DNA of 64,000 nt from Agapetus fuscipes (Eukaryota; Arthropoda; Insecta; Trichoptera; Glossosomatidae): the NCBI GenBank assembly GCA_951799405.1, contig OX637353.1, positions 4,650,001-4,714,000 on the forward strand, given 5' to 3'. The translations under genes were made by a program, and so were the position numbers. Below are positions 54,031-64,000 of this stretch, piece by piece (within the stretch, counting starts at the first letter, position 1; each line of letters begins with the position of its first letter). The notes beneath the pieces were generated by a model. It searched no databases. It worked only from the letters and a program-made list of their open reading frames with translations, and was not told where the DNA came from.

Positions 54031-54372
54031 AAATTATTACGTACAAAGCGGACAATAAAAAATTGTGAAATACAATATGACAATTATAAATATGAATATT
54101 GAAAAGCCTTAGCTGCTAAAATTACAGAAAACCCCAATTTTTTATCATCGCATGGGTCACCCGTCACTCCGTTTTTTCCTAATCATTCTTGGATATTCTA
54201 TTTCACTTGAATGGACTTTATTCAACTCATTTTCATTCACACTTCAGCTTCCAAACATTCAAATTACACAATTACTTTAAAATGTGTCTTAGTACATTAA
54301 AAATACGTATGTATTTATAGAGCAGTAAAGTGTGTATTAGTACATTTATAATATGTTTGTATTTCTAGAACA

Positions 54373-54942
54373 ATGCCAAGACGACGGAGAAACATCGGCA
54401 GGCATCCAGTACGTAATCTACTCGAAAGATGAAGACGAAGCAATCGAATACAAGAAAGAATACAGCTGGAAAATGAAAATATAAGGAATGCAATGATGCC
54501 GTTGCGAGAAAATTATACAGAAGAAAGACAAACGCAACAATTAGAAAGCGGAAGACGTCGAATGGAAATTTTACGAGCATCTAGAAGACAACAACTTTTA
54601 GGTGCAATTAGCAATGAAGCACGTCGTCCATTAACACTTACATCATTTAGTCGCATGGCATTTAATTATGATCCAAACATATGTTATTGTTCACACGCCA
54701 AGATCATAATTGGAGAAATGGATAAAGTGTGTAATTATTGCCATGCGTTGAAATTTAAAAATGAATCTCCTGGAATGTGTTGTTCTGCTGGAAAAGTAAA
54801 ATTACCAAATCTGCACGCTCCTCCTGAACCATTAGCATCTTTAGTATCTGGTGTAACTGCCGACTCAAAATTATTTCTTAAAAAATTACGAAAATTTAAT
54901 TCATGTTTCCAAATGACGTCATTTGGGGCAACTAATATATGA
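54373..54942 (+). pseudogene. Helitron N-terminal protein fragment with premature stop
   Basis: One frame runs from ATG at 54373. It starts with an arginine-rich MPRRRRN segment, hits an in-frame TGA at 54430-54432 (CGA to TGA in form), then continues open to 54942. The C-terminal half has the cysteine-rich block ICYCSHAKIII...CNYCHALKFKNESPGMCCSAGKVKL. LHAPPEPLASLVSG and FNSCFQMTSFGA follow. These blocks mark the start of Helitron Rep/helicase proteins in animals. The Rep HUH motif and helicase are absent, because the frame stops right after SFGATNI. The result is a truncated, non-functional coding remnant carried by a non-autonomous element. Confidence 0.85.
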
Positions 54943-55203
54943 GTGACGTCACATAGCCGATGTTTTTTTAATCTAAAATATAAATGGAAGCACCGCAATC
55001 GATTTTCCTTATGCTTGGCTCTGCCACTCAACAGTTGTAGATCATTTTTATTAGAAAACGTGAAGATTAACCTAGAGATGAATTGCGTGAAGTTTGATTC
55101 CGATTAAAACACTTTTTTTATCCTATTATTTCCTCTTTTATCTAGAAATAAATTGATACCACATGCCCAAATGGAGTAGTGAAACACGCCGGGTACTGCT
55201 AGT
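54943..55203 (+). mobile_element. Helitron 3' end
   Basis: Sequence after the broken ORF ends ACACGCCGGGTACTGCTAGT, the CTAGT terminus typical of insect Helitrons, at 55203, followed by T as expected for insertion between A and T. The usual terminal hairpin is weak. The 5' end is not located and probably lies upstream of 54373; a diverged tandem duplication at about 54283-54375 hides it. Confidence 0.7.
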
Positions 55204-56257
55204 TCAATATAAAATGTAATCATGGCGGAATAAAAAGGTTTGTCCCGAAGTTTATCTGTGCCAATAAAAAAAACCCCTGAAAGCTTTCAAAGTGTAATAA
55301 ATAGGCGTGGTCCTGGTTAATGACAGCTTACGTTTCTGAATTTTTATGACAGTCGCATAAAACGCATTATGTTAGCGGCCGTTATACATCAACTAATACA
55401 GCGTTTAACGAATAACGGATTTACAACGGATTGATTGTCGTGTAACAACCGTTTTGTGGATTTCCGAATATCTTTATGTTTTTTGCTTACATCGATACAT
55501 TTATTATTTGATCATCGATTAAAGTTCTAGTAATTAACGAGATATGAAGAACGAGTACGAAGGTACATTTATTTTTATTTTAATGTTGAATATATTACAA
55601 TTTAGCTAGAAACGAAAAACTTTCAAAATTTATAAGGCATGGATTTTACTTAAAAAATCATGACCTATAATGGAAGAATTACGTGGTATAGAATGGTTTA
55701 CATTTCGGATGTAATGGGTACTTGTAAGTCCTAAAAATAAGACTCAACTCAGAATTTTCCTTATGTTACGAAAATCATCAGTATTTCAGCATCCTTAAGT
55801 ACAAATAGCTGGATCCTGAAAATAAAAATAAACTATTGATATTGTTTCAAAATTAATTTAAATATACTTTAATGCTAAAACTGGTTATTTATTACATCGT
55901 TAATTAGACTTACCGTACATAGTATTTTTTTAATGCGTGAAAAAAAATCACTAAGTAAAAAATTAATTTCATATGATTTAATATCAAAAACAAAGTTTTG
56001 ATACGTTCATTACGTATCACATTCTGACGAGCTTTGTTTTCCCAGTTAATTATACGAAAGCCACACCCCAAGTGTGAAACCCTATATTTTAACTTAACCT
56101 TAGTGTTTCAATAACAATATACGCAAAGTGAAACAGTCCATACAGTGAGTGTTTTAATTTCCATTCAAATTTGGTAAAACGCTTTGGTTGAGTTGTATAC
56201 TTTTGATCTTATCCTGTTACATTAGGGTTTGCTTAGGTATTGTCATTTCCTTGCGCG
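55204..56257. other. Unassigned AT-rich sequence
   Basis: No ORF or repeat recognised. Confidence 0.3.
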
Positions 56258-56493
56258 CGATCTCACATTCCCATCGCGCCGTCTCTCGGCCAGTACGCGC
56301 TTATGATGGCCGAGTTAATGGAAATCGATGCGGATGTGACGTCCAGATATTGTTTCATATGGCCACCAGCCTTCTTCTCCGGAAATCCTTCCTTTGCATA
56401 TGCGGTCCGGTCCGGCTGCATGATTCCGAACAGCACGTCGCCAAAAAATAGGTCAAACGAAATGGTGAGCACGAGTTGTTGCAGCCACTTATA
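56258..56493 (-). CDS. Candidate host exon in a CpG-rich segment
   Basis: The minus-strand frame reads a hydrophobic LVLTISFDLFFGDVLFGIMQ segment, then AYAKEGFPEKKAGGHMKQYL and NSAIISAYWPRDGAMGM. Codon usage looks coding-like. A GTGAGA sequence follows GGAAT on the minus strand as a possible donor, and an AG precedes TGGCTGCAACAAC as a weak acceptor. The plus strand is also open here (56240-56497) and shows an AATG/GTGAGC donor-like site at 56463, so the strand is uncertain. I do not recognise the protein. The segment stands out by GC content from its AT-rich surroundings. Confidence 0.3.
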
Positions 56494-57023
56494 TTAAAAC
56501 ATACCTGCATTACCACATTAAAAAAAATCTTTTTTTCCACGTACGATCATATCCATGGAAAGATTTATTTTGTATTCGAATCCACAGTTGCTGCATGTAA
56601 TTAATCATATACGCAAATCGTAATGCAGCTATTTATAGGACTTCAGTAAAATTCTTACTTGAAATCCGCATTTTAATGAATATTTTTCTTAGGATGAGAA
56701 CCCAATTATTCTTTTAATAAGATTTAAAGCTCTTCTGGACATGTATCTTACCCCTGTCCTATTTGAGAGGGGCTGGTAACTCGGGGGCATTGTGAATAAA
56801 CCAATTTAAAAACAATAATTTATTTTCTTATTGTTAATATCTACGTCCTAAGAAATTAAAGGATGCAACCCCTCTTTTTTATCTCATCGTGTTAGTTAAC
56901 TCGCACTCCTTACAGAATAAGGGGGTAGGTATCTGAGTATAATTACCGCGGTTGTTTTCACATCCATACTAATTCAGCTTACGCAAAGGGCTTCATACAA
57001 CACACTAGTATACCGTGTGTAAT

Positions 57024-57118
57024 ACTTAAGTTAAGCTATGTTATACCATACCTACACTTAAGTTAAGCTATTTTATACCATACATAGACTTCAGCTAAGC
57101 TGGTTCATATCTACCTAC
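57024..57118. repeat. 32-bp tandem repeat, three copies
   Basis: ACTTAAGTTAAGCTATGTTA (unit start) is repeated at 57024, 57056 and, diverged, at 57088. Each ends CATACCTAC or a variant. Confidence 0.85.
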
Positions 57119-59154
57119 ATTTATTTAGTCCCATTAAAATTAGAAAGCTCAAAGCATTCAAAACAATGACACTTATTATAGTTAGACAAATTTTATTACA
57201 AAATAAAGATTTGTACAATTTTTTTAATGAAACAGTATAAAATCTGTGTAAGTTTTTTGCTGGTATGAGAAATTTGACATTTAAAAAAATAATGGAACAA
57301 AATTCATTTTTAAACATTAATGAAAAGACGCTATGATTTCGATCACACCATACATTTTGATAGGTTTTTATTTTATTTTGGGTGGTTTCATTAAAAATGA
57401 GATTTAACAGTACTTAAAACAAAATATCATATATACAAACCAATAGTCCATTTCTAAAACAGCGTGAAGTTTGTATAAAAATAATAAATTTTCCTTTAAT
57501 CGTATGAACTTTAGAAATCAGCAATTAAATCTGTCCTCACATATGCCTCCTAGCATTTTTTTACAACAACAAATACATCACAAAAAGCCTACTTAACCTT
57601 CCAAGAATGCGATTAAATTTTCAGTTACTTAAGTAAATATGAGTACCTATTTTAGAAACTTCTGGAATTCATTTCTTCACCAACCACACGCGAGGAGTAA
57701 CATCGGTTGTATGAAAACAAACATTTCTCCCCACACATATTTCATAAAGTGATCTAATACATTCATATCGCTTTAGAATTCATTGTTGACAGAAATCAAG
57801 CAATTTATATACGAAACCAAGGCCGTACTAGAACTAACAGGCCGTGGCGCGCCCTATCCCCGTTACGAACTTAGTGCTACCACACAATAATACAGGGACT
57901 TGCCATTCAACTCATACAAGAAATACTTACTTGTAACTGATGATTTCTTAAATATTAACTAGTAATTATTTATCTCAAGCAGTCAGACCTCCAAATACTC
58001 CTATATTTACACAGTAATACTGCAAAGAAGTCAATTTTGCCCACATATACTCATAGTAGAAAACAAACAACGATAGAGGTTTCAAATTTTTAATTTAGTT
58101 ATAATAATATATATGTATAAGTCAAGGAACTAAATTAATAAAAACTCTACAATATGACAAAAAGTAATACAAATAAACCATTGAAATAAACACAAATTAA
58201 GTCACTACACAAAAGACATCCGAAAACTTCAAAACTAATTTATCAACAGATTGAATTTTTTTCTTTAATGATTAGTTAGTTGAAAAAAAACTTATTTTTT
58301 TTACACTTTACTAAGTTTTTCAAACGCATTTCACGTTTTTGAAACACTTATTGATAAAGGTATTTTTTCACAGCAGGAATTTGCACCAAAACATAACACC
58401 ATTCAACAATATAGCTTTTCGGCATTTGTGTGACGTTCGGACAATTATAGGTTATGAACAAATTGAAAGAAGTTTTTAAGAAAAAACTTACAAAAACACA
58501 TCTAATTGTACACAAATCCATACGCAAAAGTTCCGTGACCCGTTTACTATAATAAAACAGTAATGTTCCATGAAAAATTCAACTTATTGCAAAAAACACC
58601 ACAAAAATATGACAAGACGTGTGATTGTAATTTGAATTATTGAGTTATTGTGTGAATTTAGTACTTTCTTAGCAAAATATTGTACTCAATACTTAGAAAA
58701 AATGATAAACTGTCAGACGCAGTAAAGTTTTTAGACAATAATATAGTTTTTATATTTTAAACTTATTTTTTAAGATTACACCTTCACTCCCGAAATGTCA
58801 AAAATGGCGACTAAATTGTACTACCGCAGTCGGCCGTTGGCGTTGCGCCGCACTAAGATGGTGACGTGATCATCCAAAATTTCAAACGCTTCCCGGCCTG
58901 TATCTCTAGTATGGCCTTGATACGAAACCAAGACAGAGCCTTACTACACCTCCGTCTAAGGATGATTGTAATCATATGTAAATTTCAATTAACATGATTC
59001 TGCTTAAAGAAAAGCAAAAAATATTTAGAATAAGTTATTAAATAAACTACTTAATAAAATTAGGAAAGGAATATAAATTTCCTTAATAGTAAAATTTATT
59101 GTCTGCGGAACATAACCTGAAACTCTCTTGCTGTTACATAAACTGTTTATAAGT
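57119..59154. other. Unassigned AT-rich sequence
   Basis: No convincing ORF, promoter-like box or shared repeat was found by reading. Confidence 0.3.
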
Positions 59155-59290
59155 AATTTTCTTTGTGTAACTTTTGGCAATGCCACCTCTGTTTAAGGAA
59201 AAAGTGTTGGGTATTAACCCATATAATCTTATTTTAATTGATTAATTTTATTTTGTAAATTCACATGCAGCTTGTGTGAGTGCTATGACA
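59155..59290 (+). repeat. Diverged tail element
   Basis: TTTTGGCAATGCCACCTCTG, TTTAAGGAAAAAGTG and a CACATGCAGCTTGTGTGAGT block are in family order. Confidence 0.5.
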
Positions 59291-60122
59291 AAAATAACGT
59301 AAAAATTTAGAATTATTCCTTAAAAACATATTTACAATGAGGTCCGAATATTCAAAATATCCCTCGGATATGTGATATCAGCCATAGTAAATTACCGATT
59401 AACAGGGATTTTTTGCTAGCTTTTTTTACATTTTTTTACAGCCACTGTCGAAGAAAGCTCTATTAATACTTTACATATTTTGTGTAAAAGATCATTAAAA
59501 AATACACACAAATAAGATATCATATTTTATAAAAGGAAAATAAACATTGTTTTATTCTACTTTTTTAACTAAATCAAACAATGTTCATTTTTTTTTTTAA
59601 ATAGAGCTCTACAAAGTTTCCGCTGAAACATTCCATTTAATAAGATAGATAATAATTGTAGTTTTTTATGTTTGTGAAATGGCAATATGAAATTACTTTT
59701 AAAGCTGAACTTCTTCCACACTTTAATGTACTCGGATATAGGTACGTCAAATTAATGGTCTATGGATTTTTTTTTTTATAAGCAGAAAATAACCTATGCA
59801 AAATAAATTATTTTTGTATTTAACCCAAGTAAAATTGAATTATATCGCAGATTTAACCAATGATGTAGGTGTATCTTCTTTTGTATTAAAACAAAATAAC
59901 ATCAAGATGTTATTGTTTCATTTAATTTAGTTTTTTTGTTAAATCTTTAATCTTCAAATGAATGAATCGTCAGAGATTCAAACTGTTTTGTATGGATGAG
60001 AGACCAACGCCTCTGGCGGTCAGATTTTGAACTAATCCGGCGAGATGATAACATTTGGATTCTCCATTTTCTGAATGTTCAAACCTCATTACAACTCAAA
60101 AAATATGTTGACTAGACTGCTC

Positions 60123-60147
60123 CTGAGGATGCTTTTTAGAGGCGAAA
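60123..60147 (+). other. CTGAGGA / stem-loop / GAAA motif
   Basis: CTGAGGATGC, TTTTTAGA loop, GGCGAAAAT. The downstream AT-rich sequence (GTGAATTAAAACTGTG) parallels 14206-14245, so these two are one dispersed family. The rest of 59291-60957 is unassigned. Confidence 0.4.
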
Positions 60148-60957
60148 ATATTCGAGCCAAAAAATAAAAATAAAATCGTATGTGAATTAAAACTGTGTTA
60201 TTTTTTTAAATAAATACGATGGACTTTCACTGTGTGAACCACCAAACCCTAACTAATTTTTGTTCATATTTTTTTTAATTTGAATAAAAAAAAACACACA
60301 TAAAACTCATGTATTGATTTATGTTTTATTGAAAGAGCTCATGACATACGAGTATAAGGGTGAAATTAATTGAATTGTGTATCGGGGCATATTTTCATAG
60401 ATTTTTTTAATTGGCAGCTGTCAGTCAGTTTTAATTAAAGTGCTTTACTTTTTAAACAAATTAATCACCCCACTTCACTGACAGCCGGTGCTGAAGTCAA
60501 TTTTTCCATTGCCGGATAAGTGCTACCTACAGATAAGTAGTCCTTTATCTGTTATCAAAGGTTCCGGTATACTGCCCTACAACTTTTGAAAAGTACCTAT
60601 CTGCATTTAAAAAGTTGAAATATTCAATTCAATTCTAAAGAATGAGGTCTACACGTGATTGAGCATAAAAAAAATTGTGTCGACACCTGGTTGGGTTGCT
60701 AGGAAAAAGGCATACAAATATTATGTTTTTGGTTACTAAGGATTGCTGTCCCATACAAGAACGACGTTGGCTCACCAAGAAAAAAGTTCTAAATCCAAAA
60801 ATGTACCGACTCCATTATTAATCCGACTAATTGGTATGAGGCTGACCCCCGCAAAAAAGCTACTAAACTGCACAAACATTGATCTTCTTACGTCGTTTCT
60901 TGTAAAGAGGGAATTTGTGCTTGAAATAAACACCTAAACGGTAAATTCTTTCTGTCA

Positions 60958-61040
60958 TTCTTGGTCGGGATCAAACCCTGGCCCCCTGGCTTTGAATGTA
61001 AATGTTCTACCAACATGACCTATCAACCGGACGATACTGG
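60958..61040 (-). mobile_element. SINE-I head, minus strand
   Basis: Minus strand: GTCCGGTTGATAGGTCATGT, TTGGTAGAACATTTACATTC, GCCAGGGTTTGATCCCG. Box A and box B are recognisable, and the order matches the SINE-I head at 42.07 kb, with substitutions. Confidence 0.65.
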
Positions 61041-61368
61041 ACACCCAATTACCAATGCCACCACTGTTTCATATTGATACGCCACACTCAATTAATGAAG
61101 GCCCTGGATTTCGCCGCCCGCCGAACTCCATGACAAAACTAAACCCTGCACGCTGATGGCCGGCGTTCGGCAAAACACCGGCCAACACAAATTTAGTCAT
61201 AAATCTCAAACACTTTAATTAAATAAAAAGCAAACATTTTATCTCATTATTTGTCGCCTGGTGGGCAGAGAAACTTGTAACCTGTAACTTGTACTGAAAA
61301 GAGAGAATAAAAACGAAAGTTAAAAAAACATTCAACCAAGTCTTCCTCATATTGAAGAGAGGGTATCA

Positions 61369-61530
61369 ATATAAACTAGGCAAGAGCTGCAGTGCTTATG
61401 TTAATTCGAGGTTTGCGCTTTATTCTGTTTTAGCACACATAGTACAGCATGAGTAAACGCGAAAGCATATTTGCTTGTGAGCGCGTATGAGGCGTGAATA
61501 TTAAATTTGTACTTATATTCCAGTATAAAT
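61369..61530 (+). repeat. Diverged tail element
   Basis: AGGCAAGAGCTGCAGTGCTT, ATGTTAATTCGAGGTTTG, CAGCATGAGTAAACGCGAAA and TTTGCTTGTGAGCGC follow the family order. Confidence 0.6.
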
Positions 61531-61999
61531 GATTGATGATTTTTTTAATAGCTCGATTATAGATTTAAAACTACAAACACACTTTAGCCTTTACATTTTG
61601 TCATGATCTAGGTATTTCCCATTAAAAATCGCCTCATTTACATATAACGACTTCCCAACAGATTCAACTTAAAAATTTGCTTAAACAGAATTTCAGTAGG
61701 CTCGCTTAGCAGTGCCAAAGTCACGAAACTTTCCTCCTACGCCCAAACTTACTTATCTGCTCCCTCCGCCCTTTGCGCGGCACAGCTTTTCCTTTGCAAT
61801 ATTTACGATATCTCAACTCACACGCGGAAAGTTAATCGGCTGCGTTTGCGAAATCGCTCCAGGTCAAATTTAGCTAAATAAAATATTCATGAAATAAAAT
61901 CCGATTTGAATAACGTTCTCCTTTTTTTGATAAAATTCACGTATTATAGTAAACCTGAAGCCAGGGACGGAAGTCTTGACTGCCGTCGGTAGATCTTAC

Positions 62000-62272
62000 C
62001 GGATCTATTCTAATCTAATCTAATCTAATCTAAGCTGCAAAGAAATATATCATTTAAGATTTATATTAAATGCATTCCCACTAGCAGACATGCGTATAAT
62101 TTCGCGCTAACACATGCCGCATGTGGACCTACAATATAAAAACCCAATCTCAAATGAACATAAGCCCTGCAACTCTTGCCGTCCTTCCCTGAAACAGGGG
62201 TGACATTGGCAAAGTGAACCATTTTTTACAGTATGGGTGGTCAGCAGCATACCAACCTATAAGTCAAGGAAC
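62000..62272 (-). repeat. Tail element, full length
   Basis: Starts CTAATCTAATCTAATCTAAG (3' terminus repeats) and ends CAACCTATAAGTCAAGGAAC. It is very close to the LINE-A 3' end. Confidence 0.9.
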
Positions 62273-62284
62273 GTATAGTATTGT

Positions 62285-62543
62285 AACGTCTATATCTATA
62301 ATCTATAATCTAAGTTGCAAGGATATATTCATTCAAAGCTCTCAGATGTATGCCCACAAACAAACACGTGTAGTTCGCGCTTACAAATGCTGATTGTGTA
62401 CTTACAAATAAAATCCAAACCTTAAATGAACATAAGCCCTGCAACTCTAGCCGACATTCCCTGAAACAGGGGTGACATTGGCAAAGTGAACCATTTTTTA
62501 CAGTATGGGTGGTCAACCTCATACCAACCTATAAGTCAAGGAA
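62285..62543 (-). repeat. Tail element, full length, second in tandem
   Basis: Starts TATAATCTATAATCTAAGTT and ends CAACCTATAAGTCAAGGAAA. Its distal part is more diverged than its neighbour (CAAATAAAATCCAAACC), so the pair is not a recent tandem duplication. Confidence 0.85.
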
Positions 62544-62820
62544 ATAACGTAAAGTATAGTATTGAAGATAAGGACGTATTGAAGATAGGAACGTCAAGTA
62601 TAGTATTGAAGATAAGACGGAAAAGGTCATGGTGGCGTATCAACAGCTGATTAATTTTATATGCAACAACGATCAGCTTTATATGTAACAACAGAACAAC
62701 AATCAACGGATAAATAGCTTACAAAGAGCTGATCCATTGTATGTGGAATATCAGAACAACGATCAACAACGTATCAAGAGCTGATCCATTTTGTAAGGAA
62801 TAACGATCAGCTGTTCAAGC
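62543..62820. repeat. Short imperfect tandem repeats
   Basis: AAGTATAGTATTGAAGATAA recurs two to three times at 62550-62615. AGCTGAT(CC)ATT and GAACAACGATCAAC blocks recur several times at 62645-62815. Non-coding. Confidence 0.65.
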
Positions 62821-62903
62821 ACAGCCATGTTTTATTCCGTTGTACTCGTATCTTCAAATATATATTGTTAGATCTACCGACGGCTGTCAAGAATTCCACC
62901 CCT

Positions 62904-63062
62904 GGGGTGAAAGTCTCATCACCACGGTAATTCTTACCTACCGAATATCGGTAATATTTGTATGAAGATCTGTCAATCCAAGATCGCCGCAAGTGAACAG
63001 CATACAAATATTACCCATATTCGGTAGGTAAAAATTACCGTGGTGATGAGACTTCCACCCCT
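62904..63062. mobile_element. 159-bp hairpin MITE
   Basis: Arm 62904-62964 (GGGGTGAAAGTCTCATCACC to ATATTTGTATG) is the inverse of 63001-63062 with few mismatches; the spacer is 36 nt. Its outer end resembles that of the neighbouring 61962-62904 element (GGGGTGGAA followed by TCT), suggesting related terminal repeats. Confidence 0.8.
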
Positions 63063-63870
63063 ATAGGGCTGGGAAAGCAGAGGTAGATCACCAACTAGAT
63101 GGACCGATTATTTGAAGGAGATCATGCCTCATGACTCATGAGCCTCTCCGTTGTAAGAGCTCAGTGTAAGAACCCTTGGTTGGGTTTCGTCCGTTGTATC
63201 GTCATAATTAGACAATGCGTAGTTTGGAAAGCTAGAGGTAAAGGTCGAACTCAATTTGTCAGTTTACAGAAATCACGGGCCTCTCCGTTACATGAGCTTA
63301 GTGTAAGTACTACATAGGAACTTATGGTGTAGAGAGTAATGCAATTTAACACTACTTTTACCTGTCCAAAAACAGGTATAAACTTCATCATTGGTATTTT
63401 TTATGAATTCAATTGGTGCAATGCATCCATTTACTTCCAGCGTTTTTTTTTTTCATACATACATCACATCGTAAACAGAATCTTCAGATAAAAGGTTAGT
63501 ATATCGTTTTCTTTAAACATTTGATGGAAATATGTGGAATAAATATTGACATATAAATGCAACTACGTGTCAGTAATGTTATTAAATAAACGCACTCGTG
63601 TTTTTACACGTAAGTTGGAAGCTTCCCTCTGGCTTGTATGTAATCGCGGGAAGAGCTCGACTTGTGTGGAATGTTTCCATGGGGAAGCAACGAGTGATAA
63701 ATTTTAATGAATACCACACAGCTCTCTTTCCTCTTGTTCCCAGATAAACCTGAAGCAGGCGCGGCAGGATTTTAATTACACTGTATTACGTTATGAATAC
63801 GTGTGTAATGTTAACATTTTTAATCTGAAAACGTCTTGTTTTTTTCTTCATCTTTTTTATCATTCCATCA
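63063..63870. other. Mostly unassigned; partial duplication
   Basis: GCCTCTCCGTTGTAAGAGCTCAGTGTAAG-like sequence at about 63142 recurs as GCCTCTCCGTTACATGAGCT at about 63281. The remainder is not recognised. Confidence 0.4.
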
Positions 63871-64000
63871 GTCCGGTCGATAGCTCAGTTGGTATAGTGC
63901 TTACGTTGCTTGCAGAGAGGCCGAGTGCTCGGGTTCGAATCCCACCGAGGATCTTAGAAATGATTTTACGTTTCGGTGTTTCAAGCTCAAAAATAAAAAT
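63871..64000 (+). mobile_element. SINE-I, cut by window end
   Basis: CCGGTCGATAGCTCAGTTGG (box A) and GCTCGGGTTCGAATCCCACC (box B), then TTAGAAATGATTTTACGTTT and CGGTGTTTCAAGCTC as in the 42.07 kb copy. The insert between the boxes is longer (about 55 nt) with an extra AGAGAGGCC segment. Confidence 0.85.

Larger units (their letters stand above)
61962..62904. mobile_element. 943-bp element with 37-bp imperfect terminal inverted repeats
   Basis: CAGGGACGGAAGTCTTGACT...GATCTTA (61962-61998) mirrors TTAGATCTACCGACGGCTGT...CCCTG (62868-62904), with about six mismatches. It contains two tail elements and tandem repeats, and no transposase. A flanking target duplication was not found. Confidence 0.65.

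Overview
The window looks like intergenic or intronic DNA from an animal nuclear genome, most likely an arthropod and probably an insect. The evidence is an AT-rich base composition judged by eye, no operons or dense ORFs, several non-LTR retrotransposons with insect-style reverse-transcriptase C-termini, three tRNA-derived SINE families, solo LTRs, a Helitron derivative, hAT and TTAA-flanked hairpin elements, and micro- and minisatellites. I see no complete host gene. Two short stretches could be host exons: an LDL-receptor-related EGF module near 28.5-28.65 kb (minus strand) and a CpG-rich open segment near 56.3-56.5 kb.

Names used here: LINE-A, LINE-B and LINE-C are three related non-LTR families. 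'Tail element' is a repeat of about 260 bp that also forms the 3' end of LINE-A. SINE-I has a GATAGCTCAGTTGG head. SINE-II has a GTAGTCCAGTGG head and an ATT-rich tail. SINE-III has a Leu/Ser-tRNA-like head and a poly-A tail.

Layout. 0-7 kb: a LINE-A 3' copy, then tail elements in both orientations, a 17-bp tandem repeat and a SINE-II copy. 7-16 kb: mostly unrecognised AT-rich DNA with a 21-bp minisatellite (12.1-12.8 kb), SINE-II pieces and a tRNA-like SINE head. 16-23 kb: a solo LTR, a 5S rRNA-like sequence fused to a SINE-II, a LINE-A copy with a YADD box, an RTE-like fragment in a perfect 12-bp target duplication, and a SINE-III. 23-34 kb: a LINE-C fragment, the LRP-like exon candidate, the 3' end of another LINE, the longest RT ORF (LINE-B, 31.1-32.9 kb) inserted into a tail element, a hairpin element and an hAT MITE with an 8-bp duplication. 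36-46 kb: SINE-III, LINE-A, 13 identical 62-bp repeats, SINE-I, a second solo LTR, a 706-bp giant hairpin and a block bounded by 21-bp inverted repeats. 48-56 kb: a LINE-C copy split by an 839-bp inverted-repeat element, diverged tandem repeats, an (AC)n array, SINE-II, SINE-III and a Helitron remnant. 56-64 kb: a candidate exon, AT-rich DNA, then a cluster of inverted-repeat elements and SINE-I copies.

The parts act as a nested mobile-element community rather than a pathway. LINE-A is the obvious candidate driver for the tail element. A structured motif (CTGANGA, stem-loop, GAAA) recurs in at least five places, with two weaker relatives, often inside hairpin or inverted-repeat elements. It is the most intriguing unexplained signal.
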